Shown here: positions 1 to 9,392 of the stretch, one piece after another | How the letters are laid out: every line of letters begins with the position of its first letter | How positions within the stretch are numbered: the first letter of the stretch is position 1 | Assembly (NCBI RefSeq): GCF_001667585.1 | Contig: NZ_LZJZ01000068.1 | Location: forward strand, 23,656-87,655 | Origin: Mycobacterium sp. E2733 | Lineage (GTDB): Bacteria > Actinomycetota > Actinomycetes > Mycobacteriales > Mycobacteriaceae | Reading direction: 5' to 3' | Length of the DNA: 64,000 nt | Notes under the pieces: generated by a model | The model's input: only the letters and a program-made list of their open reading frames with translations | The model's database searches: none | What the model was told of the DNA's origin: nothing | Program-made: the position numbers and the translations under genes

Positions 1-3000
1 CGGGGTTGTTCATCGTCAGCACCGGATCGTCGACCGGACCCCGGATCATCTGGTCGGGTTCGCGGAAGTAGTGATCGTCGTGCGTGTCGGCGCTACCAAA
101 CGCCACGACCGTCGCCACCGCGTTGCCTCGACGGCCGGCGCGTCCAGCTCGCTGCTGGTAGTTCGCGCGCGACGGCGGCATGTTCCGGAGAGCGACACCT
201 GACAGATTGCCGATGTCGATACCAACTTCCATCGTGGTCGTGCATGACAGGACATCGATTGCCGACTTCTGCGTCTCAACAGGTCCCGGTAGCGCGATGT
301 TTACGTCTTGGAACAGCAGCTCGTACTCCTCCGCCTTCGAAAACACGGCGCTGGACTGGGCCGCGTTAAGTTGCGCGGTGTGTTCGGCGGCGATGATGCT
401 CATGGGCGGTTCGGGCGGGTTCGCCAGGGCTCTGACCGAACTGGCCCGGTAGTAACCTTTGCGCGCCTTGAACACCGGGTCAGTGTTCGGGTCAAGGACG
501 CGCACATTGTCGGTGTGGCAGCTCACGCATCGGTCGGTACCCGGATAGGGGCGTTGCGTGAATCGGCAACGCTCGCAGTAACCCCATTGACCTCCGAGTT
601 CCAGTGCCACCTTGCCAGCCTGGAGCCGGAACTTGTTGCCGACCGGCTCGCAGAACGTCTGCAACAAGCTGGGCAGCCAGTTCTTCCGGAAGGCGGTCTT
701 GACCGGAGTCGTTCCCAGCCACCGATCGATCGCGGCGAACTTCCCGGCGTGCGGTTTGACTCCGCCCTTGGTGTTCATCCAATCGCTGTCCATGCCAGGG
801 AACCAGATGCCGCGTGTGGGGATCGTCCATTGGGCGAGCCACAGGCGGACAAGCGCCAGTTTGGTGTCGCTGCCGGTGGCCACGCCAGGTATATCCGGCA
901 GGTTCGCGAGGAGCCCATCCCGCACGCTGGCGCGCTCGCGAATCGACGCGAGGCCGAGTGGTACGAGCCCGTAGTACCGATCGGTCAGCGTGTCGTAGAT
1001 GGCCCTGAGCAGCGACTGCGGCGGGCTGGCGCTCAGCATCAGGAGATCCTCACGAGCATCGACATTGCCCTCCAGCGCGCCGCGATCAATCGCATCGCCG
1101 ACTTCCTTGAGCACGTGCATCGACTCGCCGGGCTTCAGCTCGGGGCGCAGCCGTACCTTCAATCGCTTCGCGCCAATCATCACCGCGAGGAAGAGCCGAT
1201 CGAGACTCATGTTCCGAGCGACGTTCGGCAACGCATCCAGCTCAGTCCAACCACGAAGAATCAGCGGCCGGATGACGTCGCGCAGGGCGTAGTTCTGCAA
1301 GTTCGGGGCAAGCCGCGCGGCCACTTGCCGCGAGTCCGAGAACGCGAGCACCTTGCGGCCGCGCAAGGGCGCGAAGTCCGAGTACGCCTGGGCCCCCGGC
1401 GGCTGCACCTCAATCTGCCGCGTCACCAACGCTTGGAACGGTTGGTCACCCTTCGTCTGATGGTCCTGGACTGACGAACGGCCGAAACCGGCCAGTCGAC
1501 CGCAGACGCCGCACGGCTTAAACTCACCGTTCGCTTCCGCCTCGTCGTCATCATTATCGTCGTCACCCCGCACGACCTCGCCGCTGCGCCGCCTGGGAAG
1601 AAAGACGCCCCGCATCCGCAGGCCATCGGGGTAGGGGTTTAGCCGTCCGGTGACGAGGTCCAAGTCGGCCGCCTCTACCTCACCCGTGGCTGGTGTTTCC
1701 AGAAGTAGATCCAGCGGGAAGAGTTCCGGAATCGACCCCGATACGGATTGAAAGGCGCCCCCCGGCTCGTGCCACAAGTAGGTCGGCTCCACGACGTCGT
1801 CGGTGTAGGCGCGGGCGTACGCCGACCCGCAGTGACGACACGTGTACAACTCGAAGACACGCGCGCCACACGCGCATGTCGCTTGTGGCTGTGCGTAGAG
1901 CTTGCCGACTGGACCCTGGTCGGGATGTCGTTCGCGGTCGACCGCCGTGCATTCGGGGTCAAGGCACGCCCAGAGGCCTGGCAGCCCGCGGAAGAAGGCG
2001 TGCACCCGGCACGGAAGCAGCCCCGCGTCCTCCGTTGAGCGGCGGGCAGCGCTGCCGAGCGCGATCAGAGCCGACGCAGCCCGGTCCCGTAGCTCGGCCT
2101 CCACCGTCGGGAATAGCGTGGCCCCCAACTCGCCGACCGGTTGTGCCCGCTGCATGGTTTCGTTGACCAGCAGGCCCATCGGTTCGAAGGACTCAAGCGC
2201 TTCGTACAGGAGTTCGCCGACCGTCTTCCCGGAGTCGATCGTGACTCCCCGATAGGTGAGCAACCCGCTGACGGCGGCCTTGCGCGCCTCGTCGGTTTGG
2301 GCCTCGTAGTAGTCAGAAAGTGGTAGGGCGCTGAGTGTCTCAGCATCTTCAGCGCTTCCCGGTCCTGCTGTCTCACGAAGAGCCAGGTGCCCCTGAACGG
2401 TACGGAAATCGGATTCGGACTTTCCGGATAGCTGCGCGGCGAATTGGCGTGCGTAGTGCGGACTGTCGAAGCTCGCGCTGGTGCAGATGATTTGCAGTCG
2501 ATCGGGGTCAATGCCCAACCGTGACCGGAGTCGCCGCAAGAGGAGTGCGACCTCCGCCCCCGATGCACCTCGGTACAGGTGTGCCTCATCGATGACCAAG
2601 AGGAACCGCTCGTCCGGATTGTCGTGGAGCCACTTTCGGGTCGCATCGAAGACTGGACGTTCGAGCGGCCGCATCATCATGTACTCGAGCATCGAGTAGT
2701 TGGTGATCAACACGTCCGGTGGCGCCTGCAACACCTCATAACGGGTCAGCAATTCGGGATCGTCTGGCTGGGTCACCGCCCGGATGAACTCGCCCGCGGG
2801 GTTCTTCCAGCGACTACCTTTCGCGCCGAACCATCCCTTGAGATCGGGCTTCGCCGGCCACTTACCCTTCGCTTCGAGCGTCTCCTTCAACGCGACCGCC
2901 GCGTCGTGCCACGGTGAGGATGGGTCGTTGGCTTGGTCGATGAGCGAGATGTAAAAGTCCTCGATCGACTCCAAGCGATACTGGTCCTTCTTCACCGTGC

Positions 3001-3622
3001 GGACGCCGGGATATAGTGTCCGGCTCGTGTAGCGGGCAAATCGCGCGGGCCGGCCGACCAAGCTGGTGAATAGATCGGTCACGCGCGGGTCCCCGAGCAG
3101 CAGCCGAAGACGGCCGAGCTGGTCGTTCACGAGGGCGTTCATCGGGTAGAGGATCAGTGCGCGCACCGCGGGCTCGGCGAAGGAGTCTGCCCGGTTCGCT
3201 GCTTCCACCACAAGCTTCGCCAGCATCGGCAATAGGAAGGACTCGGTTTTGCCTGAACCTGTACCGGTCGTGATAGCCAAGCTCATGCCGTCGCGCACGG
3301 CCAGCTCAAGCGCTTCGGCTTGATGGGTATAGGGCGGATCGAACAAAATCCGCGGTAGCGGATCGGCTGGCTTCGCCAAACTGCCGAAGAGCGTGTGCAC
3401 GGCCGGATCGAGGTCGAGGTCGGCGAACCGCTCGTCGGTCTGGTAGCGCGGCGTGCTCTCAAAGAAAGGCGCCCGGAACAGCACGCCCTCCTCCTCGAGG
3501 ACAACGCGGCGTTGGTCAATTAGCGTCGGGTGCCCGATGTGGTAGGTGGCTTCGATGTAGTCGCGCAACGCGGCCTGAATCTTGGTGATCGTCTCGGAAA
3601 TCGTTGGCGTCTCCGCAGTCAC
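1..3622 (-). CDS. DUF1998-type DEAH-box superfamily 2 helicase (DruE-like), C-terminus beyond the window
   Basis: About 1207 residues are visible and the frame stays open to base 2. GTG at 3622 is the start; it overlaps the stop of the next upstream gene as GTGA. Visible motifs in order: Walker A TGTGSGKT near residue 115, ALILYPMNALVNDQ, PPDVLITNYSMLEYMMMRP, DEAH as VIDEAHLYRG, a Cys cluster (CACG then CRHCG), KVLAFSDSRQVAARLA, a second Cys cluster (CERC...CVSC), then TTMEVGIDIG and motif VI NYQQRAGRAGRRG close to the window edge. This set is typical of the large DUF1998 helicases such as DruE of Druantia, which probably translocate on DNA during phage defence. It is the last gene of the 7577-to-1 operon. 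The DUF1998 domain itself would lie outside the window. It lacks the AdoMet methylase or phospholipase D neighbours of DISARM. Helicase call sure; system call inferred. Confidence 0.9.
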   Translation of the reverse strand, partial: MTAETPTISETITKIQAALRDYIEATYHIGHPTLIDQRRVVLEEEGVLFRAPFFESTPRYQTDERFADLDLDPAVHTLFGSLAKPADPLPRILFDPPYTHQAEALELAVRDGMSLAITTGTGSGKTESFLLPMLAKLVVEAANRADSFAEPAVRALILYPMNALVNDQLGRLRLLLGDPRVTDLFTSLVGRPARFARYTSRTLYPGVRTVKKDQYRLESIEDFYISLIDQANDPSSPWHDAAVALKETLEAKGKWPAKPDLKGWFGAKGSRWKNPAGEFIRAVTQPDDPELLTRYEVLQAPPDVLITNYSMLEYMMMRPLERPVFDATRKWLHDNPDERFLLVIDEAHLYRGASGAEVALLLRRLRSRLGIDPDRLQIICTSASFDSPHYARQFAAQLSGKSESDFRTVQGHLALRETAGPGSAEDAETLSALPLSDYYEAQTDEARKAAVSGLLTYRGVTIDSGKTVGELLYEALESFEPMGLLVNETMQRAQPVGELGATLFPTVEAELRDRAASALIALGSAARRSTEDAGLLPCRVHAFFRGLPGLWACLDPECTAVDRERHPDQGPVGKLYAQPQATCACGARVFELYTCRHCGSAYARAYTDDVVEPTYLWHEPGGAFQSVSGSIPELFPLDLLLETPATGEVEAADLDLVTGRLNPYPDGLRMRGVFLPRRRSGEVVRGDDDNDDDEAEANGEFKPCGVCGRLAGFGRSSVQDHQTKGDQPFQALVTRQIEVQPPGAQAYSDFAPLRGRKVLAFSDSRQVAARLAPNLQNYALRDVIRPLILRGWTELDALPNVARNMSLDRLFLAVMIGAKRLKVRLRPELKPGESMHVLKEVGDAIDRGALEGNVDAREDLLMLSASPPQSLLRAIYDTLTDRYYGLVPLGLASIRERASVRDGLLANLPDIPGVATGSDTKLALVRLWLAQWTIPTRGIWFPGMDSDWMNTKGGVKPHAGKFAAIDRWLGTTPVKTAFRKNWLPSLLQTFCEPVGNKFRLQAGKVALELGGQWGYCERCRFTQRPYPGTDRCVSCHTDNVRVLDPNTDPVFKARKGYYRASSVRALANPPEPPMSIIAAEHTAQLNAAQSSAVFSKAEEYELLFQDVNIALPGPVETQKSAIDVLSCTTTMEVGIDIGNLSGVALRNMPPSRANYQQRAGRAGRRGNAVATVVAFGSADTHDDHYFREPDQMIRGPVDDPVLTMNNP

Positions 3623-4707
3623 GCACTGCCTCCCTCTTCCATCGCCTGCATCCACAGCATTTCACCCAAATACCTCCGAAGGTCCTCGCATGCGGTAGAC
3701 GAGGCTCGGAAGGAAAACAGCGCACCCGTGGAACGATCGGCGGGAACCGCGACAAGTTGCAGCCGCCGCTCCGCCCACCCGGGCAGTGGCGAGAAGAAGT
3801 CAACGATCCCATCAGAATTGGGCCCATCCGTCGGTCGCATCCGGTACAGCTGGGGCGTCCCGCGAACTGCGTCGATCGCGGCCTGGAGCCGCCATGCCTC
3901 GTCTCGGCCGGGTACATCCGGGTTATCGACTGGAAAGTCGAAGAGTCGCTGCGGCACGCCATTACTAACACGGAGCGCGCACCACAGGTCGGCGCCATAG
4001 GCTTGCGGGCGTCGCGCAACAAACTCACCGCTGTCGGTGGGTTGGAGGGGGCGCCGCCTACCCCTGTAGTACGTCACGGGCTTTCCAGGATCGATGACGA
4101 GGAACTGGGCCGCGTCGCCAGCTGGGACCGCAGTGGAAAGGCGGACCTGGACTTGCTCGATCAGATCGGTGGCCGTCAGCTTTGCCGGCTGCCCGACCCA
4201 TTTCTCCGGTTCGATCCGGTGTAGACCGAACGTGCGCAGCACACTCGTGGCAGTCGCCGGATCGACCTCGATCGATCGCACGTGTCCCTCGTAGGTCACA
4301 TCGGCCAAGTCGCCGGGGATGAGCGGCGCGCCAAAGGGGCGAACGCCCGCAATCAGGTACCGCCCGGGTTCTTTCTCGACATACGTTGGCGGGCCCAGAT
4401 AGACGAGCCTGATCGTCCGAATCTCACCCTGGCGCAGTTCTACGAGGTCACCAGCCGCAACGAGGAGGTCAAGGAGGTCTACGACCTCTTCGCGCCGCAG
4501 TTCGGGCTCCGGGCGCACAGGCCGAAGCACTTCAAGTACAGCGTCGACGATGTGCCGCGGTGGGCAGGGGCAGAGGAACGAGGCCGCCCGCCGAAGTGAA
4601 GCGGCGATGCCCTCGGTGGAGAAGAGGCCAACGCCTGTCTCCGTGAGACCAAGTGTGCTGAGAGCAAGTGCTTCACACTCGGCGGCGGTCGCGATTGACA
4701 GGGCCAC
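3619..4707 (-). CDS. Uncharacterised 362-aa partner of the Druantia-like operon
   Basis: The reading frame extends to 4791, but GTG at 4707 is the better start: it lies 2 bp after the stop of the 955-aa gene and has an AAGGG ribosome site nine bases upstream. The stop overlaps the GTG of the helicase gene as GTGA, so the three genes are probably translated in series. No transmembrane segment, nucleotide-binding loop or nuclease motif is apparent. The N-terminal half is helical and Ala/Leu-rich with a CPCPP stretch near residue 47; the C-terminal half has mixed beta character. I do not recognise the family. Its fixed place between the large protein and the helicase suggests an adaptor or subunit of the same complex. 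Confidence 0.8.
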   Translation of the reverse strand: MALSIATAAECEALALSTLGLTETGVGLFSTEGIAASLRRAASFLCPCPPRHIVDAVLEVLRPVRPEPELRREEVVDLLDLLVAAGDLVELRQGEIRTIRLVYLGPPTYVEKEPGRYLIAGVRPFGAPLIPGDLADVTYEGHVRSIEVDPATATSVLRTFGLHRIEPEKWVGQPAKLTATDLIEQVQVRLSTAVPAGDAAQFLVIDPGKPVTYYRGRRRPLQPTDSGEFVARRPQAYGADLWCALRVSNGVPQRLFDFPVDNPDVPGRDEAWRLQAAIDAVRGTPQLYRMRPTDGPNSDGIVDFFSPLPGWAERRLQLVAVPADRSTGALFSFRASSTACEDLRRYLGEMLWMQAMEEGGSA

Positions 4708-4709
4708 GG

Positions 4710-7577
4710 TCAGAATCCCTTCGCTGCTTCGTCTGCGTCCATGAACGTCCGCGATCCGAGCACTGCGAGCCGAGCGGCGCGGAGCAACCACGTCGACTCC
4801 ATGGCGACAGCCAGTATCTTGTCGCGCTCGGCGGGATCCCAGTCCAGGATGAGACCGAGGCGGCCGGCAAGTAGAAGCAGAAATCTAGGCGCCGTCGCCA
4901 TTCCGGCGAGTCCGCGACGCTCGAGCGCCGGAGTGATTACCTCCGTAAAACCGGCCAAGAGCGCGCCTGGCGACGACCACTCCCAAAGGTGGTGCGCGAT
5001 CTTCCCGGCGAGCGTCTGCTTGCGCGTGCCGACCCCGACTGCCTTCTGCAGGTCACCGATATGATGAATGGGATCGTCGGCATCGATCAGCCGGCGCTCA
5101 ACCGCACTCCAGTATGTCCCACAGATTAGCGAGACGCTTGTGTGCGTAATGGCTTCCAGGACGCGCGCCTGCAGGTTCTGCGCGAACGGGTCGGCAGGAA
5201 GTTCCGCCTCATCCCACATGCGGTAGCCCTCGGCCAGGCGAACGATCTCCTGCGGGCTTCTTCGGCTGGTATGCACGCGTGGGCGAAAGAGACCGGCGCG
5301 CCTAACCTCGTTGGGCTGCGTCGGCATCACGATCGATTGCTTGGCGCCGCCATCAGCCGTGGCGCGCAGCAATCCGCCGAGCGGCGGCACGGAGATGATG
5401 GCGTCCCGATCGTGCGGAACAGACCGTAGCGGGTCATCGACCGTGAACAGCTCAACCCGTGTGCTGGTGCCATCTGTTCGGTCGACGAGAAAGGCATGAA
5501 ACCCGTTTCCGTGCTGCCGGGTGACCCTCCAGCGGAGCGGACTGTATCCCCGATCGCAGACCAATGCTGCAAAGCCGATGCCCGCACGCGAGATCGCGAT
5601 CTCGACCGACTCTGCGTCGTCGTAGACGGCTTGGAATCTCTGCTGGCCGCGGATCTGCTTGGCGATCTCGGGCCAAACGTCATCTCCCACCGGGAGTTCT
5701 ACCGAGCGCTGAATTTGCGCGAGTTGCGATCCGTTCTCCGAGCGGAGTGATACGCGCAGGTCGGCCATGGTGGTTGGCGGTCCCTCGATCGACAGCGAGG
5801 CACGGCCGTCCCACAGATCGGCCAGGGTTGGTCGCGCGGGCGATGCGAGAAGCCGCACGGCCTCGGCGGCGGTCGCACCCTCGGGCCGCACTTGCGGATC
5901 GCGGATGGTGATGAACAGCGTCTCGGCCGCCGCCGGGCTCTCGTCGGTTACAAACAATCGGACGCCGAGCTCGTGCGTGCCAACCGCGAGATCGTCGAAT
6001 TGCAGGAATAGCTCACGCTGACCGGATAGCCAGTCGACCGTATACGGCATGCCCCCGAGTGTGAGTTCCAGGCGCCTAGCATCGATGTCCGAGATAATCG
6101 CGATCGCCGCACGTTCACCGGCCAGCCATTCGATGCCACCCTCGCCGTCCCACGCGCTCGCAACGACGCCGACCGGCTGAACGGCAAGGTCGGTGACGAC
6201 TGAAATGCCGATAGCCACCAATGCCGACTGTTCGGCATCGCTGAGTTGGTCCGGTACGCGCAGGACGAAGGAGCGCATGCCGCTGATGTCGACCGCAGTT
6301 TCCTCCGCCCACGGGATATCGGGCATCGGCGCGGATTGCCCCAGGATCATGTTGTAGGTCTGACCAGGCCGCACGACGCGCCCCTTGACCTCATCGGCGA
6401 GGCCCCGCATCCGTTGGCGGAAGAGCCAGACTGGCCCACCGCGCACCACACACTGATCTGCCAGAAGGCGATTCACTTGCGCCGGTGCGCCAACCAGTTG
6501 CACGAACGGCGCTTCCGCTCGTGGCCATCGCGCGAGACGTACCGATTGCCCCGGGAACAGAAGCCTGCCCCTAGCCAGCGGCGGACCCTCGACACCGTCG
6601 ATAATGGCACGTCGTCCCCGCAGTTCTTCAATGACTTCAGGGAGTCGCGCGCCAATCGGGGTGAGGTCGGGCAGAGCGGCGTATAGCTGCCATTGACCGT
6701 CGTCGCGCCGCAGCTGCAACTTGGGATCGGTCGGCTGGGGTGGCGATACACGACCTGCGGCTGGCGATGGCGCGGTTGACGTTGCCTTCGCAGGTGCCCG
6801 AAACCCTTTCGCGCGGACGCGGCTGGCCGCCTGGCGGGCCGACGTCAGCCAACGCCGCGACTCACTCTCCCGAGACAAGCTCTCCACCAGGCGCTGCTGG
6901 GTCGACGGCAGAAGATACGGGGACTCGTCCCCCTCGCCAAGCAGTGCTGCAGCGACGGAACCAAGAAGGGCGGTGTTTTCGCAGAATATCCGGAACCGCT
7001 CGGTGAATGCGCTGGTCCGCGATGCCAGCCGCGCTCCGAGAGCCTCTGGGTCGTTCAACAGGTCGCTCGTCAGCGCACTGCGGAAGTCGAACAGCAGTTG
7101 GGCTAGGTTGCGCTGCAGGTAGATCGGCAGGACAGCATGCGTGATCGGCCACGCGATGATCGAGAAATGGCGCGCGAACGCGCCCCTCGGCCGGACACCC
7201 CCGTACTTGTCGGCGAACTCGATGAATTTGTAGCCGATCCAGTCGCGATCACCGACCTCATCCCATCGCGGCGTTTCATCTTCAAAGGTCTGCCAGTACT
7301 CACCGCCGACGTATCGGTAGCCCAACTCTGCTGCGTAGACCACGAACGGCAGCCACCACTTTTTGTACTTGATCGGAAAACCCTGGGCCACGGCTGCACG
7401 AACGGCGTCGTGGAGCTTGTCTAGATCGATGGCGTCGAGCCCATGCTCCAGGGCGAACACCGGTATGTCCGTTCCCAAGGGTCGCCGCGCCTCCGCGAGT
7501 GCGCGGAAATGGGTGTCGAGATGCTGGTGCAGTTGCTCCAGAACTGTGTTAATTCCCACCGGTACGACCTGCTCCAT
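4710..7577 (-). CDS. Large (955-aa) uncharacterised defence protein, DruH-like by context
   Basis: The frame extends to 7619, but ATG 7577 has a strong AAAGGGGGT ribosome site seven bases upstream and is preferred. The N-terminal 250 residues are helical and Trp/Tyr-rich (KKWWLPFVVYAAELGYRYVG, then RFRIFCENT); the middle is beta-rich with AWDGEGG; the C-terminus is helical again. No catalytic motif is evident. It is homologous over its whole length to the 1045-aa protein at 9393-12530. It heads an operon with the 362-aa protein and the DUF1998 helicase. A large featureless protein beside such a helicase is the architecture of Druantia type III (DruH plus DruE), but I cannot confirm family membership. 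Likely role: target recognition or scaffold in anti-phage defence. Confidence 0.82.
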   Translation of the reverse strand: MEQVVPVGINTVLEQLHQHLDTHFRALAEARRPLGTDIPVFALEHGLDAIDLDKLHDAVRAAVAQGFPIKYKKWWLPFVVYAAELGYRYVGGEYWQTFEDETPRWDEVGDRDWIGYKFIEFADKYGGVRPRGAFARHFSIIAWPITHAVLPIYLQRNLAQLLFDFRSALTSDLLNDPEALGARLASRTSAFTERFRIFCENTALLGSVAAALLGEGDESPYLLPSTQQRLVESLSRESESRRWLTSARQAASRVRAKGFRAPAKATSTAPSPAAGRVSPPQPTDPKLQLRRDDGQWQLYAALPDLTPIGARLPEVIEELRGRRAIIDGVEGPPLARGRLLFPGQSVRLARWPRAEAPFVQLVGAPAQVNRLLADQCVVRGGPVWLFRQRMRGLADEVKGRVVRPGQTYNMILGQSAPMPDIPWAEETAVDISGMRSFVLRVPDQLSDAEQSALVAIGISVVTDLAVQPVGVVASAWDGEGGIEWLAGERAAIAIISDIDARRLELTLGGMPYTVDWLSGQRELFLQFDDLAVGTHELGVRLFVTDESPAAAETLFITIRDPQVRPEGATAAEAVRLLASPARPTLADLWDGRASLSIEGPPTTMADLRVSLRSENGSQLAQIQRSVELPVGDDVWPEIAKQIRGQQRFQAVYDDAESVEIAISRAGIGFAALVCDRGYSPLRWRVTRQHGNGFHAFLVDRTDGTSTRVELFTVDDPLRSVPHDRDAIISVPPLGGLLRATADGGAKQSIVMPTQPNEVRRAGLFRPRVHTSRRSPQEIVRLAEGYRMWDEAELPADPFAQNLQARVLEAITHTSVSLICGTYWSAVERRLIDADDPIHHIGDLQKAVGVGTRKQTLAGKIAHHLWEWSSPGALLAGFTEVITPALERRGLAGMATAPRFLLLLAGRLGLILDWDPAERDKILAVAMESTWLLRAARLAVLGSRTFMDADEAAKGF

Positions 7578-7725
7578 GCTCGACACCCCCTTTCGTTCGC
7601 ACGGCTTCATCAACGTCACAGGCGTTAGCTAACAGTCTTATGCAAGGCACCGACAGGTTGCAGGTGGATGAGGTTCATCAATGGCACCGCTGCCTTATCG
7701 ACGCCGCTGGAGCTCAACGTCTCGA

Positions 7726-7968
7726 TCACGCTCTCCGGCCGGTGGGCAACTTGTGCGCGCGGTTCTCGCTGCTCGTCACGTGCCAGCCCTTGCACTCTGA
7801 ACACCAGTACGCCCGTCGCTCCTGACGTGACGACCAGACCCCGATCGCCCCGGCATGATGACGAGCGGCGACCGCCCGATGCACGGCACGTGTGGCCTCG
7901 CGCTTGTCGCGGAACCGGACTTTTCCGCTAACCCCGCATCGCTGCAGGTGCACGCGGCGCCCGCTCAT
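7726..7968 (-). CDS. Small zinc-ribbon-like protein (80 aa)
   Basis: The protein is basic, with a C-terminal CSECKGWHVTS motif and an upstream Cys near residue 11, the pattern of short zinc-ribbon proteins common in actinobacterial mobile elements and phages. Its ATG overlaps the stop of a 15-codon leader ORF (ATGA), which carries the good ribosome site, so translation is probably coupled. It sits just upstream of the Druantia-like operon on the same strand, with about 150 bp between them, and is divergent from the XRE gene. It may be a regulator or nucleic-acid-binding accessory. Function unknown. Confidence 0.6.
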   Translation of the reverse strand: MSGRRVHLQRCGVSGKVRFRDKREATRAVHRAVAARHHAGAIGVWSSRQERRAYWCSECKGWHVTSSENRAHKLPTGRRA

Positions 7969-8012
7969 GAGAGGTCGACCTTGGCAGTGATCGGGGTGGG
8001 CTTGTTACCCAT
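7965..8012 (-). CDS. 15-residue leader ORF coupled to the zinc-ribbon gene
   Basis: The ORF reads MGNKPTPITAKVDLS. ATG 8012 is preceded by GAAAGGAGCTGCC, the best ribosome site in this intergenic region, and its TGA overlaps the next ATG by ATGA. The arrangement implies that the leader delivers ribosomes to the 80-aa gene. It could also be a real microprotein. No attenuator structure was recognised. Confidence 0.45.
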   Translation of the reverse strand: MGNKPTPITAKVDLS

Positions 8013-8071
8013 GGCAGCTCCTTTCGACTTCGGCTCTATCCCGGTACCGGTATAACTTCGACTCGACAGCT

Positions 8072-8087
8072 CTACCGATGACGGTAG
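8072..8087. promoter_or_regulatory. Inverted repeat in the divergent promoter region of the XRE gene
   Basis: CTACCG (8072-8077) and CGGTAG (8082-8087) form a 6-4-6 inverted repeat between the leader ORF (minus) and the XRE gene (plus). A CCGGTACCGG palindrome lies at 8041-8050. The position fits an operator through which the XRE protein could control both directions. This is inference from position and symmetry only. Confidence 0.35.
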
Positions 8088-8094
8088 CAGACGC

Positions 8095-8144
8095 GCGGTA
8101 TAGCTGCAAGCATCTCTCTATCCCCAATGCGGTATAGTCCTATC
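8095..8144 (+). promoter_or_regulatory. Probable leaderless promoter of the XRE gene with a repeated GCGGTATAG element
   Basis: GCGGTATAG occurs at 8095-8103 and again at 8129-8137. The second copy contains TATAGT (8133-8138), a good mycobacterial -10 hexamer, and the GTG start follows six bases later at 8145. That spacing places the transcription start on or beside the start codon, as in leaderless mycobacterial mRNAs. No ribosome site is present, which agrees. Confidence 0.45.
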
Positions 8145-9320
8145 GTGGCTGATGAGCGGAACAAGTCCAAGAAGTCCGATCGCCGGGACACCCGGGACAC
8201 GGAGCGCCCGCACCGACGATTCGGCGAGGCGGTGGTGAGCGCCCGCATGAATCTCCATATGCGCCGTCCCGAGGTCGCTGAGGCGGCCGGCATTAGCTAC
8301 CCGATGCTGGCCAACATCGAGTCCGGGCGGCGCCGGGCAAGTGACGACATCATCGACCGACTCGCACCAGTGCTTGACCTCCGCGCCGACCGGATGCGTG
8401 AAGTTCGGGATGCGCTCGAAGTCGATAGCACCCGATTTCCAACCGGCACCGGCCTTGGCTCGTACCTCGCCGGCCTACGCGACGAGCTCGTGGACTTGAA
8501 GATCGGCGACACGCTGATGGAGCTGAAAACCTTCGACCCAGATGCTGCAGAGACCAGCAAGTGGGAGTCCTGGATCTCGAACGTGCTTGTCAAGCTGCAG
8601 AACGCCGAGGCGTGGGTATTGGCCGCAAATCCGAGCGAGGCAGGGCCCGCGTCGCCACGCATGCAGGTGACGTCGGCCATCATCCGAGATCTGGGAAGCC
8701 TTGACGACACCGATCTTGTAAAGGTGCGCGGCTACGTTGACGGCCTGCGAGAAGCGCGCGACCGCGCGGCGACAGCTGTGAGTCCCGCGACTGCAGTGCC
8801 CCTGATCCGCGTTCCCGATGAACCGTTCGGGCCGCTGTACAAGTGGCCGGTCCCGGAATGGATCAAGGTGACTCCCGACCTCATGTCACCGCGCGTGGAC
8901 CTGCAGCGGCGTATTCGCCAATACCGGCGTGAAGCCGAGTCATCGGGCAGGTGGGGCGGTACGTTCGGCCGCGAATTGACGAATCTCATGCAACAGGCCC
9001 TTACCGAGATCGGCGCAACTGACGAATCCTGGCCCGACAACGACGAGATCCGAATGGCTGCGTTCGTCGGAGTCCGTCTCGCTCCGCACCTCGCCACCGG
9101 CGAGCGAGGGATGCTCGAGCCTGGAGTCTGGCTTCAACTCGCCGGACTGCAGGCGTTTCCGAAGGAGAACGCGCATCGGGCTGCAACCCTTAACTGGGTG
9201 CTTCGGATGTCGATCGTCGCATCATTGCTCTGGCTCGACACGGATTTACAGGTTGACTTCTTGAGTTCGTGCATTGACCTCCACGCGCCGGACCTGCTCT
9301 TGATTGAGGATCAGTCGTAG
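8145..9320 (+). CDS. XRE-family helix-turn-helix regulator with a large C-terminal domain
   Basis: The frame opens at ATG 8127, but GTG 8145 immediately downstream of a TATAGT -10 is the likelier, leaderless start (391 aa). An XRE helix-turn-helix spans roughly residues 25-80: FGEAVVSARMNLHMRRPEVA, then ISYPMLANIESGRRRAS. The remaining 300 residues are mostly helical and unrecognised, ending in a Trp- and Leu-rich segment. The gene lies between the two paralogous large defence proteins and is convergent with the second. It probably represses or tunes this cluster; the C-terminal domain could sense infection. Regulator call good; target inferred. Confidence 0.82.
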   Translation: MADERNKSKKSDRRDTRDTERPHRRFGEAVVSARMNLHMRRPEVAEAAGISYPMLANIESGRRRASDDIIDRLAPVLDLRADRMREVRDALEVDSTRFPTGTGLGSYLAGLRDELVDLKIGDTLMELKTFDPDAAETSKWESWISNVLVKLQNAEAWVLAANPSEAGPASPRMQVTSAIIRDLGSLDDTDLVKVRGYVDGLREARDRAATAVSPATAVPLIRVPDEPFGPLYKWPVPEWIKVTPDLMSPRVDLQRRIRQYRREAESSGRWGGTFGRELTNLMQQALTEIGATDESWPDNDEIRMAAFVGVRLAPHLATGERGMLEPGVWLQLAGLQAFPKENAHRAATLNWVLRMSIVASLLWLDTDLQVDFLSSCIDLHAPDLLLIEDQS

Positions 9321-9392
9321 CGTTCGCATAGGCCTTGCGCAGGGACGTCCACCAGGGCGATGGGTGTTTTCGATACGACCACCCGGCCCGGT

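Noticed and set aside
308..1474. 388-aa plus-strand frame
   Set aside because: Antisense shadow of the helicase gene, whose minus frame shows all conserved motifs through this stretch.
1..7577. DISARM or Dpd system
   Set aside because: A DUF1998 helicase is present, but the methyltransferase and phospholipase D genes of DISARM and the deazaguanine-insertion genes of Dpd are absent.
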